The position numbers and the translations under genes were made by a program. Below, one piece after another: positions 9,050-17,182 of a stretch of 64,000 bases of DNA. The notes beneath the pieces are model-generated. The model saw nothing but the letters and a program-made list of their open reading frames with translations. It searched no databases and had not been told where the DNA came from. How positions within the stretch are numbered: the first letter of the stretch is position 1; each line of letters opens with the position of its first letter. Source of the DNA: Micromonospora sp. RP3T (GTDB taxonomy: Bacteria; Actinomycetota; Actinomycetes; Mycobacteriales; Micromonosporaceae). Location: the NCBI RefSeq assembly GCF_003027925.1, contig NZ_PYPS01000012.1:1-64000 (forward strand), read 5' to 3'.

Positions 9050-9070
9050 GCGGTCCGTGTCACGGACCGC
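9050..9070. promoter_or_regulatory. 21-nt perfect palindrome in the LPMO/kinase divergent region
   Basis: Ten-bp arms around one central base (GCGGTCCGTG-T-CACGGACCGC), 130 nt before the LPMO start and 180 nt before the kinase start. It is a plausible operator for a dimeric regulator. Nothing else recognisable was seen in the 329-nt gap 8921-9249. Confidence 0.4.
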
Positions 9071-9249
9071 GGATGCCCCTCGCGTCGGCTCGACCCGGCG
9101 GCGCGGCAGCCCACCGCGCCCTCCCGTCAGCGCCATCCCATCACGTCCGACCGCCGCACGCAATAGCCGCTTGTCGATGCGCCGGGGTTCCGTCGCGCCG
9201 GTTCCGGGCATGCGCCAGGATCGGGGGAGGACAACCGGGAGGAGCCAGC

Positions 9250-10179
9250 ATGGGGTACGCGGTGGTGCTCGGCGAGGCGCTCGTCGACCTGCTCGACGCC
9301 GAGCACGACGGGGTGCACGTCTACCGGCAGGCGGTCGGCGGCGGGCCGCTCAACGTGTCGGTGGCGATCGCCCGGCTCGGCGGGGACGTGCAGTTCGTCG
9401 GGTCGCTCGGCGACGACGCGCTCGCCGGCCGGGTCCGCGCCTTCCTCACCGACGCCGGGGTGGGCGTGGCCGGCGCGGTGACCGTGCCGGCCCCGACCGC
9501 GCTGGCCGTGGCCACCTTCGCCGGCCCCGAGCCGGAGTTCCGCTTCTACGGCGAGCCGCGCTCGTACGCCCTGCTCGGCCCGGACGACCTCGACGTGGCT
9601 CTGGTCGAGGGCGCGGACGTGCTCTACTGCGGCTCGATCGTGCTGCTCGACCCGCCGGTGCTGGCCGCCGCGCGTCGGGCCTGGTCGATCGCCGGCGGGC
9701 TGCGCGTGTTCGACCCGAACGTGCGCCCGAGCCTGCTCACCGCGCCCGGCGCGCTGGACGGGCTGCGCGGGGTGGTCGCCGAGTTCGCCGCCGCGGCGCA
9801 CCTGGTGAAGCTGAGCAGCGCGGACGCCCGGGTGCTCTACCCGGACGAGCCGGTCGAGGGCGTCGCCGCGTACCTGCGGGAACTGGGCGCGGCCACCGTC
9901 GTGGTCACGCTCGGCGCGGACGGCGCGCTGGTCGCCGCCGCCGACGACGTGGTACGCGTGCCCGCGCCGACCGTCGACGCGGTGGACGCCACCGGCGCCG
10001 GTGACTCGGTGATGGGCGCGCTGGTGGCGGAGCTGCTCGCCGCCGGCGAGCCGGCCGACGCGCGGGGCTGGCGGGACCGCGTCGCGTTCGCCCTGCGCGT
10101 CGCCGCCGTGGTCTGCGAGTCCCCCGGCGGCGCCACCGCCATGCCCACCCGCGCCGCCGTCACCACCCGCTTCGCGTGA
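9250..10179 (+). CDS. PfkB-family carbohydrate kinase (fructokinase-like)
   Basis: 309 aa; ribokinase-fold enzyme that phosphorylates a sugar with ATP. ATG 9250 is preceded by GGGAGGAG. The N-terminal PfkB signature is GGGPLNVSVAIARLG (about 31-45); the C-terminal signature DATGAGDSVMGAL (about 246) contains the catalytic Asp and the anion hole. Other ribokinase features (FDPNVRPSL, VVTLGADGAL) are in place. The substrate is probably fructose or a related hexose, judged by general resemblance only. It is single, not in a sugar operon. Confidence 0.85.
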   Translation: MGYAVVLGEALVDLLDAEHDGVHVYRQAVGGGPLNVSVAIARLGGDVQFVGSLGDDALAGRVRAFLTDAGVGVAGAVTVPAPTALAVATFAGPEPEFRFYGEPRSYALLGPDDLDVALVEGADVLYCGSIVLLDPPVLAAARRAWSIAGGLRVFDPNVRPSLLTAPGALDGLRGVVAEFAAAAHLVKLSSADARVLYPDEPVEGVAAYLRELGAATVVVTLGADGALVAAADDVVRVPAPTVDAVDATGAGDSVMGALVAELLAAGEPADARGWRDRVAFALRVAAVVCESPGGATAMPTRAAVTTRFA

Positions 10180-10180
10180 A

Positions 10181-10231
10181 AGGCGGGGCCCCTTCTTAAC
10201 GCATTCGGTATAGGAGGGGGCCCCTCTTAAC
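10181..10231. repeat. GGGGCCCC intergenic palindromic repeat, copy 1
   Basis: About 51 nt made of two GGGGCCCC...CTTAAC half units around GCATTCGGTATAGG. It lies one base past the sugar kinase stop and before the convergent exporter gene. Close copies occur at 22237-22287 and 32404-32454, always directly after a gene. It can fold into a strong hairpin and may end transcription. Confidence 0.75.
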
Positions 10232-10258
10232 AACGGCGTGGGGCGCCGGCGTCGGGGG

Positions 10259-11482
10259 TCAGCGGGGGCGGGCGAGCGTGCGGACGGCGAGCAGGGCGAG
10301 CGCGGCGGCGCCGGTCAGGACCACGGCCATCGGGAGGGCGCTGCCCTCGCCACCGAGACCGACCAGGGGCGCGGCGAGCGCGCCGACCACCGACTGGATG
10401 CCGCCCATCAGCGCGGCGGCGGTGCCGGCGTGCCGGGCGTGCGCGTCCAGCGCCAGCGCGGTGCTGTTCGGCATCACCATGCCCAGCGAGCCGACGAACA
10501 CGAACAGCGCCACCGCGGTGCCGGCGAGGCTGCCGGTGAGCGCGCCGGTCAGCACGCCGAGCGCGGCGACCAGGCTGACCGCGAGCGTGGTGACCAGCAG
10601 CCGGCGCGGGCTGAACCGGTCGAGCAGCCGGGCGTTCGCCTGCCCGGTGGCGATCAGCGCGAGCGAGTTGACGCCGAAGACCACGGCGAACCCGACCGCC
10701 GAGACGCCGAAGACCTCCTGGAACACGAACGACGACCCCGAGATGTACGCGAACAGGCCGGCGAACGCGAAGCCCTGGGTGAGCGCGTACCCGAGGTAGA
10801 CCCGGTCGCCGGCCAGCGCCCGCATGGTCCGCGCGGTGGCGGCGAGGCCGCCGGTGCTGCGGCGCTCGGCCGGCAGCGTCTCCGGCAGGCGCAGCGCGAC
10901 CGCCACGGCGAGCACCGCCCCGATGACGGCCAGGGTGAGGAAGACCGCCCGCCAGGAGCCGAACCGGAGCACCAGGCTGCCGACGCCCGGCGCGGCCACC
11001 GGCGCCACCCCGAAGACCAGGGTGAGCCGGGAGAAGTACTTCGCGGCGTCACGACCGGCGTAGAGGTCACGGACGACCGCGCGGGCCACCACGATGCCCG
11101 TGCCGCCGGCCAGCCCCTGGGCGAACCGCGCGGCGGCCAGCAGCGGGGCGCTCGGCGCCGCGGCGCAGGCCAGCGCCAGCACGGCGTACGCGATGACGCC
11201 GACCAGGACCGGCCGGCGTCGCCCCCAGCGGTCGCTGAGCGGGCCGGTGACCAGTTGACCCAGTGCCAGGCCGATCAGGCAGGTGGTCAACGAGAGCTGG
11301 ATACCGGCCTGGTCGGCGTCGAGTTCGCGGGTCATCGCCGGGAACGCCGGGAGGTACATGTCCAGCGAGAGCGGGCCGATCGCGGTGAGCGTGCCGAGCA
11401 GCACCAGCAGGCTCACGCCGCCGCCCCGTCCGGCGGGTCGGTCGACGGGTGGGCGCGCGGCGGTCCGCACGGTCTGGCGCAC
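10259..11482 (-). CDS. Bcr/CflA-family multidrug efflux MFS transporter
   Basis: 407 aa, about 12 membrane segments. GTG start at 11482 with GGGGGACC upstream. The Bcr/CflA pattern is seen in segment 1 (GPLSLDMYLPAFP) and in the loop 2-3 MFS motif GPLSDRWGRRRP (about 80-91). It probably exports a drug or metabolite by proton antiport. Its start is 80 nt from that of the divergent MarR gene, so MarR control of the exporter is likely but inferred. Confidence 0.88.
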   Translation of the reverse strand: MRQTVRTAARPPVDRPAGRGGGVSLLVLLGTLTAIGPLSLDMYLPAFPAMTRELDADQAGIQLSLTTCLIGLALGQLVTGPLSDRWGRRRPVLVGVIAYAVLALACAAAPSAPLLAAARFAQGLAGGTGIVVARAVVRDLYAGRDAAKYFSRLTLVFGVAPVAAPGVGSLVLRFGSWRAVFLTLAVIGAVLAVAVALRLPETLPAERRSTGGLAATARTMRALAGDRVYLGYALTQGFAFAGLFAYISGSSFVFQEVFGVSAVGFAVVFGVNSLALIATGQANARLLDRFSPRRLLVTTLAVSLVAALGVLTGALTGSLAGTAVALFVFVGSLGMVMPNSTALALDAHARHAGTAAALMGGIQSVVGALAAPLVGLGGEGSALPMAVVLTGAAALALLAVRTLARPR

Positions 11483-11562
11483 GAGAGGTCCCCCTGGATC
11501 CGGTGGTCCGGGTTACCTTATCTCTGTATTCAGAACTGTTGCGATGTGAAGCAGGTGACCCG
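11483..11562. promoter_or_regulatory. Divergent exporter/marR promoter with short inverted repeat
   Basis: The 80-nt region holds the AT-richer stretch TTATCTCTGTATTCAGAAC, with inverted repeat TCTG-TATT-CAGA at 11522-11533. It is the natural place for MarR binding and for both promoters; no exact start sites can be assigned. Confidence 0.4.
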
Positions 11563-12009
11563 GTGGCGGGCGACGAGGAGATCGCGCGTTTCGGCGCGGG
11601 GCTGGGCGAGCTGCACCGGCTGCTGCGCCGCCGGACCGTCGCCCGCGCCGACCGGGAGCCGCTGCCCGAGGCGCAGGTGGAGGTGCTCCTGCTGGTCCGG
11701 GCCACGCCGGGGATCAGCGGCAAGGAGGTGGCCCGGCGGCTCGGCACCGCGCCGAACACGGTCAGCACCCTGGTCCGCGACCTCACCGACGCCGGGCTGC
11801 TGGTCCGCGATCGCGACCCCGCCGACCGCCGGGTGGTCCGACTGCGCCTCACCGAGGCCGCCCGCCGGCGGATGGCCGACCACGAGGTCCACCGCGCCGC
11901 GCTGCTCGCCGAGGCGCTCGCCGAGCTGGACCCGGTGGCCCGGGCCGCCGTCCTGGCCGCCGCCCCGCACCTCGACGCGCTGCTCACCGCGCTGCGCGCC
12001 CGCCCCTGA
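11563..12009 (+). CDS. MarR-family transcriptional regulator
   Basis: 148 aa from GTG 11563, with AAGCAGG about 9 nt upstream; an upstream TTG is possible. The winged helix-turn-helix is clear: GISGKEVARRLGTAPNTVST (recognition helix) and a wing DRDPADRRVVRLRLTEAA. The N- and C-terminal helices give dimerisation. It probably represses itself and the divergent Bcr/CflA exporter and responds to a small molecule. Confidence 0.88.
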   Translation: MAGDEEIARFGAGLGELHRLLRRRTVARADREPLPEAQVEVLLLVRATPGISGKEVARRLGTAPNTVSTLVRDLTDAGLLVRDRDPADRRVVRLRLTEAARRRMADHEVHRAALLAEALAELDPVARAAVLAAAPHLDALLTALRARP

Positions 12010-12032
12010 CCGGGGACCGGGACCGGCGGACC

Positions 12033-12164
12033 GGCTCCGGCCATGCCGGCGGTTCGGCGGGTTCGCGCCGGGCGGCGGTCAGGCCGTGCCGGCGGGTTCG
12101 ACGTGGTCGCGCCGGGCGGCGGTCAGGCCGTGCCGTCGAGTTCGGCGTAGCCGCGCCGGGCCGC
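12033..12164. repeat. 44-bp tandem repeat overlapping the MBL gene 3' end
   Basis: The block GGTCAGGCCGTGCC... begins at 12077 and again at 12121, period 44, with a decayed unit before (12033-12076). The unit at 12121 contains the stop and last codons of the MBL hydrolase, so the gene end has been duplicated outwards; 44 is not a multiple of three, so the copies are noncoding. It fills the 113-nt gap after marR. Confidence 0.6.
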
Positions 12165-12953
12165 GATCAGACCGGGCCGGGCACCGAACGGCGACTCCGC
12201 CGCCACCCGCTCCGGCGGGGCGCTGCCGGTGTGACCGGCCCGGATCAGCCACGCCTGCCGGGCGAGCTGGGCGTGCTGCTCGCGCACGAACGCCACGTCC
12301 ACCGGCTCACCGTGACCCGGCACCACCACCGTGGCCGGCGTGGTCAGCCGCAGCAGGTCGGCCACCGCGTCCGGCCACTGCAACGGGTACGACTCCTCGA
12401 ACGCCGGCGGCCCGCTCTGCTCCACCAGGTCGCCCGCCACCAGCACGTCCGCGTCCGGCACGTGCACCACCAGATCGGCGTCGGTGTGCCCGTGCCCGGG
12501 ATGGCGCAGCACCACCCGCCGCCCGCCGACGTCCAGCACCGTCTCCTCGCGGACCTCGTGCGTCGGCGGCCGCAGCTCGGTGCGCGCCAGCTCCTCGGCC
12601 AACGCCGGCTGCTCGGCGCGCATCTCCTCGTACGCCGCCCGGCGCAGCGCGTCGGGCTGGTCGCGCAACGCCGCGACGGCCTGGGCGTGCGCGTACACCT
12701 CGGTGCCCGGCTCGGCGGCCAGGGTGACGTTGCCGAAGCAGTGGTCGAAGTGGTGATGGGTGTTGACGATCGTCCACGGGTGCGGCGTCACCGCCCGGGC
12801 GGCCGACGCCAGCTCCCGCGCCTGCCCGGCGGTGGAAAGCGTGTCCACCAGCAGCGCGGCGCCGTCGCCGACCACCAGCACCACGTTGACCCGCAGCAGC
12901 GGCTCGCCCAGCAGGTGCACACCGGCGGCGATCTCGGTGAAGCGGACGGTCAC
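12123..12953 (-). CDS. Metallo-beta-lactamase-fold hydrolase
   Basis: 276 aa. Zinc-binding motif THHHFDH (about 65-71), later His/Asp ligands in HPGHGHTDADL and AGDL, and a C-terminal VPGHGEP. This is a general MBL hydrolase of the glyoxalase II / SoxH-like type, likely cytoplasmic. GTG start at 12953 overlaps the stop of the upstream thioesterase gene by four bases (GTGA), so the two are translationally coupled and probably act on linked thioester or acyl substrates. The exact substrate is unknown. Confidence 0.8.
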   Translation of the reverse strand: MTVRFTEIAAGVHLLGEPLLRVNVVLVVGDGAALLVDTLSTAGQARELASAARAVTPHPWTIVNTHHHFDHCFGNVTLAAEPGTEVYAHAQAVAALRDQPDALRRAAYEEMRAEQPALAEELARTELRPPTHEVREETVLDVGGRRVVLRHPGHGHTDADLVVHVPDADVLVAGDLVEQSGPPAFEESYPLQWPDAVADLLRLTTPATVVVPGHGEPVDVAFVREQHAQLARQAWLIRAGHTGSAPPERVAAESPFGARPGLIAARRGYAELDGTA

Positions 12954-13354
12954 GACGCGCGCCCGGCCCGCTCGACGAAGCGCCGCCGGTCGACGAGTGC
13001 CCGCTCCACCCGCCCCTGCGCGGCAACCGCGGGCCCGTCCGTGACGGTCACCTCGAAGACCAGCCGGCGGCCGTCCACCTTCACCAGCTCGGCGCGCGCG
13101 GACACGGTCCGCCCGACCGGGGTGGCCGTCCGGTGCTCCAGCTCGACCCGGACGCCGACCGTTGTCGACCCGGCCGGCAGCCGGGCCGCGACGGCCGCCA
13201 CTGTCGCCGCCTCGGCCAGCGCCACCACCCGGGGCGTGCCGAGCACCGGCACGTCCCCCGAACCCACCGCCTCGGCGGTGTCCGCGTCCGTCACGGTCAG
13301 CTCGACGTGGGCGGTCAGGCCCGGTGCGAAGGGCGACTCCGGCTGCTCCTGCAT
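12950..13354 (-). CDS. Hot-dog fold thioesterase (FlK-like)
   Basis: 134 aa from ATG 13354. It resembles fluoroacetyl-CoA thioesterase FlK: conserved Thr (GTPRVVALAE), Glu in the helix (LAEAATVAAV) and His (ELEHRTATPVG) at the spacing of the Thr-Glu-His catalytic triad. It would hydrolyse small acyl-CoAs; true fluoroacetyl-CoA specificity is not implied. First gene of a two-gene operon with the MBL hydrolase (GTGA overlap). Confidence 0.75.
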   Translation of the reverse strand: MQEQPESPFAPGLTAHVELTVTDADTAEAVGSGDVPVLGTPRVVALAEAATVAAVAARLPAGSTTVGVRVELEHRTATPVGRTVSARAELVKVDGRRLVFEVTVTDGPAVAAQGRVERALVDRRRFVERAGRAS

Positions 13355-13455
13355 GCGGCCGAGCCTAGTGCAGCGCGGTCGGGACCGTACCGCGTCCGGG
13401 TGGCCGCCGGGCCGTTCCCCGGACGGTCGGCGTCGGCCGTCCGGCCGCCCGCCGT

Positions 13456-13461
13456 TAACCT
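13456..13461 (+). promoter_or_regulatory. -10 box for a leaderless PAP2 gene
   Basis: TAACCT, eight bases before the ATG at 13470, with no ribosome site in between; fits transcription starting at the start codon. Confidence 0.45.
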
Positions 13462-13469
13462 TGTCGGCG

Positions 13470-14528
13470 ATGGCCGTGCTGACAGATCCTCCGCCCCCCG
13501 CCCCCGCCGGACCGACCGCGTCCCTCGACGGCGGACGCCGTCGCGTGCTCGCGATGGCCGTCTGGGGCGTCGCCTTCGTGGCCGCCTGGCTTGCCATCGG
13601 CCTGCCCACCGACCCGGCGTACGCGTTCCTGTGGATCTGGGCCGGCACCGTCGCGTGGAACTCGAACCGGCCGTGGCGCAGCCACCTGCGCTTCGCCCGG
13701 GACTGGATCCCGGTGGTGCTGCTGCTCGCCGCGTACAACCTGTCCCGCGGGTTCGCCGACAACGGCGCGACCCCGCACGCCATGGAGCTGATCGTCGCCG
13801 ACCGGTTCCTGACCGGATGGGCCACCGGCGGCGAGGTGCCGACCGTCTGGCTCCAGCAGCACCTCTACGACCCGAGCCAGGTGCGCTGGTGGGACGTGCT
13901 GGTGAGCTGGGTCTACTTCTCGCACTTCGTGGCCACGCTGGCCGCCGCCGCGGTGCTCTGGATGCGCAACCGGCAGCGCTGGATCGGGTACATGGCCCGG
14001 TGGGGCTTCCTGTGCGCGGCCGGGCTGGTCACCTACTTCGTCTACCCGGCCGCCCCGCCGTGGTGGGCGGCCCAGAACGGGCTGCTGACCGAGGTGGCCC
14101 GGATCTCCACCCGGGGCTGGAAGGAGATCGGCATGCACGGCGCGGGCAACCTGCTCAACGCCGGGCAGATCGCCTCCAACCCGGTGGCCGCCATGCCGTC
14201 GCTGCACACCGCGTTCGCGCTGTTCGTGGTGCTGTTCTTCCTCCGTTCGGTGCGCAAGCGGTGGTGGCCGCTGCTGCTGGCGTACCCGCTGGCCATGACG
14301 TTCACGCTGATGTACAGCGGCGAGCACTACCTGATCGACGTGCTGGTCGGCTGGGCGTACGTGGGGATGACGTTCCTCGTGGTCGGCCTGGCCGAACGCT
14401 GGTGGCGGGCGCGACAGGCCCGCCGGGACGCGACGCCGGCCGCCATGACCGGTGTCACCGCGCCGGCCGCCGGCCCGGACACCACGCTCACCGCCGACCA
14501 GGACGCGGTGCCCGCCGACCGCCGCTGA
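13470..14528 (+). CDS. PAP2-superfamily membrane phosphatase/phosphotransferase (AUR1-like)
   Basis: 352 aa, about 6-7 membrane segments. It carries the PAP2 motifs MPSLHTAFAL and SGEHYLIDVLVGW, whose histidines form the phosphohistidine site, in the arrangement of inositol-phosphorylceramide synthase/AUR1-type proteins. It probably transfers or removes a lipid phosphate head group at the membrane. The tail after 320 is Ala/Thr-rich and polar. ATG 13470 lacks a Shine-Dalgarno sequence and seems leaderless. Confidence 0.8.
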   Translation: MAVLTDPPPPAPAGPTASLDGGRRRVLAMAVWGVAFVAAWLAIGLPTDPAYAFLWIWAGTVAWNSNRPWRSHLRFARDWIPVVLLLAAYNLSRGFADNGATPHAMELIVADRFLTGWATGGEVPTVWLQQHLYDPSQVRWWDVLVSWVYFSHFVATLAAAAVLWMRNRQRWIGYMARWGFLCAAGLVTYFVYPAAPPWWAAQNGLLTEVARISTRGWKEIGMHGAGNLLNAGQIASNPVAAMPSLHTAFALFVVLFFLRSVRKRWWPLLLAYPLAMTFTLMYSGEHYLIDVLVGWAYVGMTFLVVGLAERWWRARQARRDATPAAMTGVTAPAAGPDTTLTADQDAVPADRR

Positions 14529-14550
14529 CCCGGCCCCGGGCGGCGCCGGG

Positions 14551-15996
14551 TCAGCGGCTCCGGTCGGCCGCCCGCGCGGCCTGCGCCCGCGCGGTCAGCT
14601 CCGCGGCCAGCTCCCACGCGTCGGCCAGATCCCGGTCGACCGCCGCCGCGCCCGCCCCACCCGCGGTGTCCGCGTGCACGGTGGCCAGCCGCAGCCGGCG
14701 CTGCGCCGGCCCCTGGGTGACCCGCACGCTCTGGATCCGGGCGTACGGCACCAGCGTCACCGAGCGCGTCAGCAACCCGGACCGGGCCACGAAGACCCGT
14801 TCGTCGAGCCCGACGCCGACCACGGCCCGACTCAGCGGGCGCAGCCAGCGGGCCCGGCGCGGCGGCGGCGTGCCGGGCAGCGCGTCCAGCCGCACGCCGG
14901 GCAGCACCTCCGCCACCACCCGCCCGCCGGTGCCGGCGTCGCCGACCGGCAGCAGCCGGTCCGGGCGGTTCCGGTCGTCCGGCTCGCCGGCCGAGTAGCC
15001 GGCCACCTCCAGCCGCAGCCGCAACCAGCCCTTCATCCGCCAGAGCAGCGGCCAGGTCACCCCGACGGTCTGTACCCGGTGCAGCGGCACGGTCTGCACC
15101 CGCGTCTCCAGCAGCCCGTTGTGCACCCGGAGCGTGTCGCCGTCGGCGTCCAGCCGGAAGCTCCAGTCGTCGAGCACCCGCCGGACCGGTTGCAGCAGCA
15201 CGCCGGCCATCGCGGTCAGCGTGCTGGCCACCGCGATGAACGACCAGGAACCCTCGGACAGGAACTGCGCCACCACGAACGCCACGCCGAACGGCAGCAG
15301 GAACGCCTGCGGCGTGAGCAACTGGCTGACCAGCAGATCCTGATTGCGTACGGCGTGCAGCCGCCGGCCGGCCGGGGCGGGCGTGGGCGGCGCGCCGACC
15401 GTGGCCGGCGCGGACGCCGGGGCGCGGCCGGCCACGGCCAGCAGCCGCTGGCGCAGCGCGGCGGCCTCGGCCACCCCGAGGTACGCCAGCGGCGCCTCGG
15501 TCTTGCCGCCGCCGACCACCTCCAGCCGCAGCTCCGCCAGCCCGGTGAGCTGGGCCAGCAGCGGCCGGACCACCTCCACCGCCTGCAACCGCTCCAGCGG
15601 GATGGCCCGGGTACGCCGCCACAGCAGCCCCTCGTACACCCGCAGCTCCCGGCCGACCACGTGGTAACCGGTGTTCCACCAGCTCACCACGGACAGCACG
15701 GTGGCGCCGAGGACGAAGACCGCGACCAGCACGGCGAACCAGCCGAACCCGACCCGGGACAGGGTCGACCAGGAGAGCCCGGCGATCACCACGACCAGCG
15801 ACTTCGCGCCGTGCAGCGCGGGACTCAACGGGTGCAGGCGCTGGCGCGGCTCCGTCTCGCCCGGCGGCCCCCACGGCGCCGGCACCCACGCTCCCGGAGG
15901 CGGCGGCACCGGCTGCGGACCCGGGCCGGGCGGTGGGGCATGGTCGGGCGGCGGGCCGTGGACCGGCGGTGGCGGCCACTGCTGCCCCTCCGTCAC
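14551..15996 (-). CDS. Bacterial PH-domain membrane protein (YdbT-like)
   Basis: 481 aa. A Pro/Gly-rich N-terminus (1-45) is followed by pairs of membrane segments and three bPH2-type domains, recognisable by GYHVVGRELRVYEGLLWRR, DTLRVHNGLLETRVQTVPL and ERVFVARSGLLTRSVTLVPY, each followed by a RIQSV/RLQAV-like strand. YdbS/YdbT-type proteins are envelope proteins of unclear role; B. subtilis YdbST has been linked to resistance to antimicrobial peptides. GTG start at 15996, with GAGGAG lying inside the adjacent tandem repeat. It is the second gene after the smaller PH protein. Confidence 0.8.
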   Translation of the reverse strand: MTEGQQWPPPPVHGPPPDHAPPPGPGPQPVPPPPGAWVPAPWGPPGETEPRQRLHPLSPALHGAKSLVVVIAGLSWSTLSRVGFGWFAVLVAVFVLGATVLSVVSWWNTGYHVVGRELRVYEGLLWRRTRAIPLERLQAVEVVRPLLAQLTGLAELRLEVVGGGKTEAPLAYLGVAEAAALRQRLLAVAGRAPASAPATVGAPPTPAPAGRRLHAVRNQDLLVSQLLTPQAFLLPFGVAFVVAQFLSEGSWSFIAVASTLTAMAGVLLQPVRRVLDDWSFRLDADGDTLRVHNGLLETRVQTVPLHRVQTVGVTWPLLWRMKGWLRLRLEVAGYSAGEPDDRNRPDRLLPVGDAGTGGRVVAEVLPGVRLDALPGTPPPRRARWLRPLSRAVVGVGLDERVFVARSGLLTRSVTLVPYARIQSVRVTQGPAQRRLRLATVHADTAGGAGAAAVDRDLADAWELAAELTARAQAARAADRSR

Positions 15997-16134
15997 GGCT
16001 CGCTCCTCGCGCTCGCGGTGCCGTCCTTCGTTCGCGGCTGCGGGGCTCGCAGGACCGGCTCGCTCCTCGCGCTCGCGGTGCCGTCCTTCGTTCGCGGCTG
16101 CGGGGCTCGCAGGACCGGCTCGCTCCTCGCGCTC
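15997..16134. repeat. 60-bp tandem repeat between the two PH-domain genes
   Basis: Two identical 60-bp units (15997-16056, 16057-16116) and 18 bases of a third (16117-16134). It spans the whole gap between the genes and the last bases of the upstream one. Each unit carries on the minus strand the GAGGAG used as ribosome site by the downstream gene, so extra copies repeat that site. No in-frame gene is interrupted. Confidence 0.9.
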
Positions 16135-16660
16135 ACAGGCCCTCCGCCCGGTCCTCGCCCAGCGCGGTGAGCCGGTCGCGCAGCCGCGACGCCTCGGCCG
16201 GCCGCAGGCCGGGCACCCGGGCGTCGCTGGCCGCCGCGGCGGTGTGCAGCTGCACGGTGGCCAGGTCGAAGGCGCGCTCGAGCGGGCCGGCGCTCACGTC
16301 GACGAACTGCATCCGCGAATACGGGACGATGGAGAGCCGCCGTACCAGCAGGCCGTGGCGCACCAGCAGGTCGTCGGCACGCTCGGCGTACCCCCAGGCC
16401 CGCACCGCGCGCACGATGGTGGCCACCCGCCACGCGGACAGCAGCAGCGCCACCGCGACGGCGGCACCCAGCAGCCAGTGCCCGGAGAGCGCCCAGGCCG
16501 TGCCGAGCACCACGAGCGCCACGGCGAGACCGATGCCGAGCCGGATCAGCTCCACCCAGATCAGGTCGCGGGAGATCGGCTGCCAGCGGACCGTGTCCGG
16601 CCAGGGCTCCAGCGGGCCGGGCGGGGACGCCGGCCGGCCGGCGGGGCCGTCGGCGCTCAC
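16133..16660 (-). CDS. Bacterial PH-domain membrane protein (YdbS-like)
   Basis: 175 aa from GTG 16660, the only usable in-frame start before the frame enters the neighbouring gene; no ribosome site is visible, so the start is uncertain. Two membrane segments (about 45-90) precede one bPH2 domain (LLVRHGLLVRRLSIVPYSRM, then QFVDVSAGPLERAF). It is the usual small partner of the three-PH-domain protein downstream, which together form a YdbS-YdbT pair. Confidence 0.8.
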   Translation of the reverse strand: MSADGPAGRPASPPGPLEPWPDTVRWQPISRDLIWVELIRLGIGLAVALVVLGTAWALSGHWLLGAAVAVALLLSAWRVATIVRAVRAWGYAERADDLLVRHGLLVRRLSIVPYSRMQFVDVSAGPLERAFDLATVQLHTAAAASDARVPGLRPAEASRLRDRLTALGEDRAEGL

Positions 16661-16712
16661 CGGGGGGAACCGCCGCGTCCGCCGGCGTCGCGGAATCCGA
16701 TCGTCTGCGCGC

Positions 16713-16940
16713 TCACGCTTCGAGCGTAGGCGATCCGGGCAGCGGCACCACCTCGCGCAGGAAGCCGCGCGCGTCGAGGAAGTCACCCAGCGAGGCGCGG
16801 TGCGCCGGGCAGGCCAGCCAGGTCTTGCGCCGGTCGGGCGCGTGCAGGCGGGGGTTACGCCAGCGCAACTGGAACACCGCGGGGGCGCGACACCCCCGCG
16901 CCGAGCAGATCGGCGCGTCATCAGGGCGGGGAGTGGTCAC
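16713..16940 (-). CDS. Small Cys-rich conserved protein, function unknown
   Basis: 75 aa; GTG start at 16940. Cys at 12 and 17, then a CPAH motif (Cys 44, His 47) after a Trp-rich basic stretch, which could bind one zinc ion. There is no signal or membrane segment. I recognise no named family. It lies 52 nt upstream of the PH-domain pair on the same strand. Confidence 0.6.
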   Translation of the reverse strand: MTTPRPDDAPICSARGCRAPAVFQLRWRNPRLHAPDRRKTWLACPAHRASLGDFLDARGFLREVVPLPGSPTLEA

Positions 16941-16977
16941 CGGGGCGAGTCTAGGGCCGCACGCCGGGGAGTTTTAG

Positions 16978-17009
16978 CGCCGGGCGGCCACGGGGGGAGC
17001 CGCCCGGCG
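16978..17009. other. Strong hairpin in the divergent region before moxR
   Basis: An 11-bp perfect stem (16978-16988 with 16999-17009) around a 10-nt loop in the 242-nt gap between the small Cys-rich gene and the moxR operon. It lies upstream of both start codons. A TTGACA at 17137-17142 further on may be the -35 of the moxR promoter. Confidence 0.35.
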
Positions 17010-17182
17010 ACGGGGTGAATCGTACACGCGCCGGACCCCTTGTTGTCCACCCGTGTTCAGCGTTTTCCACCGGACTCCGACGGCGTGGCGAAAATCGTGC
17101 CTCTCCCGCCCTCGGCTCTCAGCAAGGCATGACAGTCTTGACACGCACCACGCCGCGACGACTACCCAGCTGTGGAGGACCG

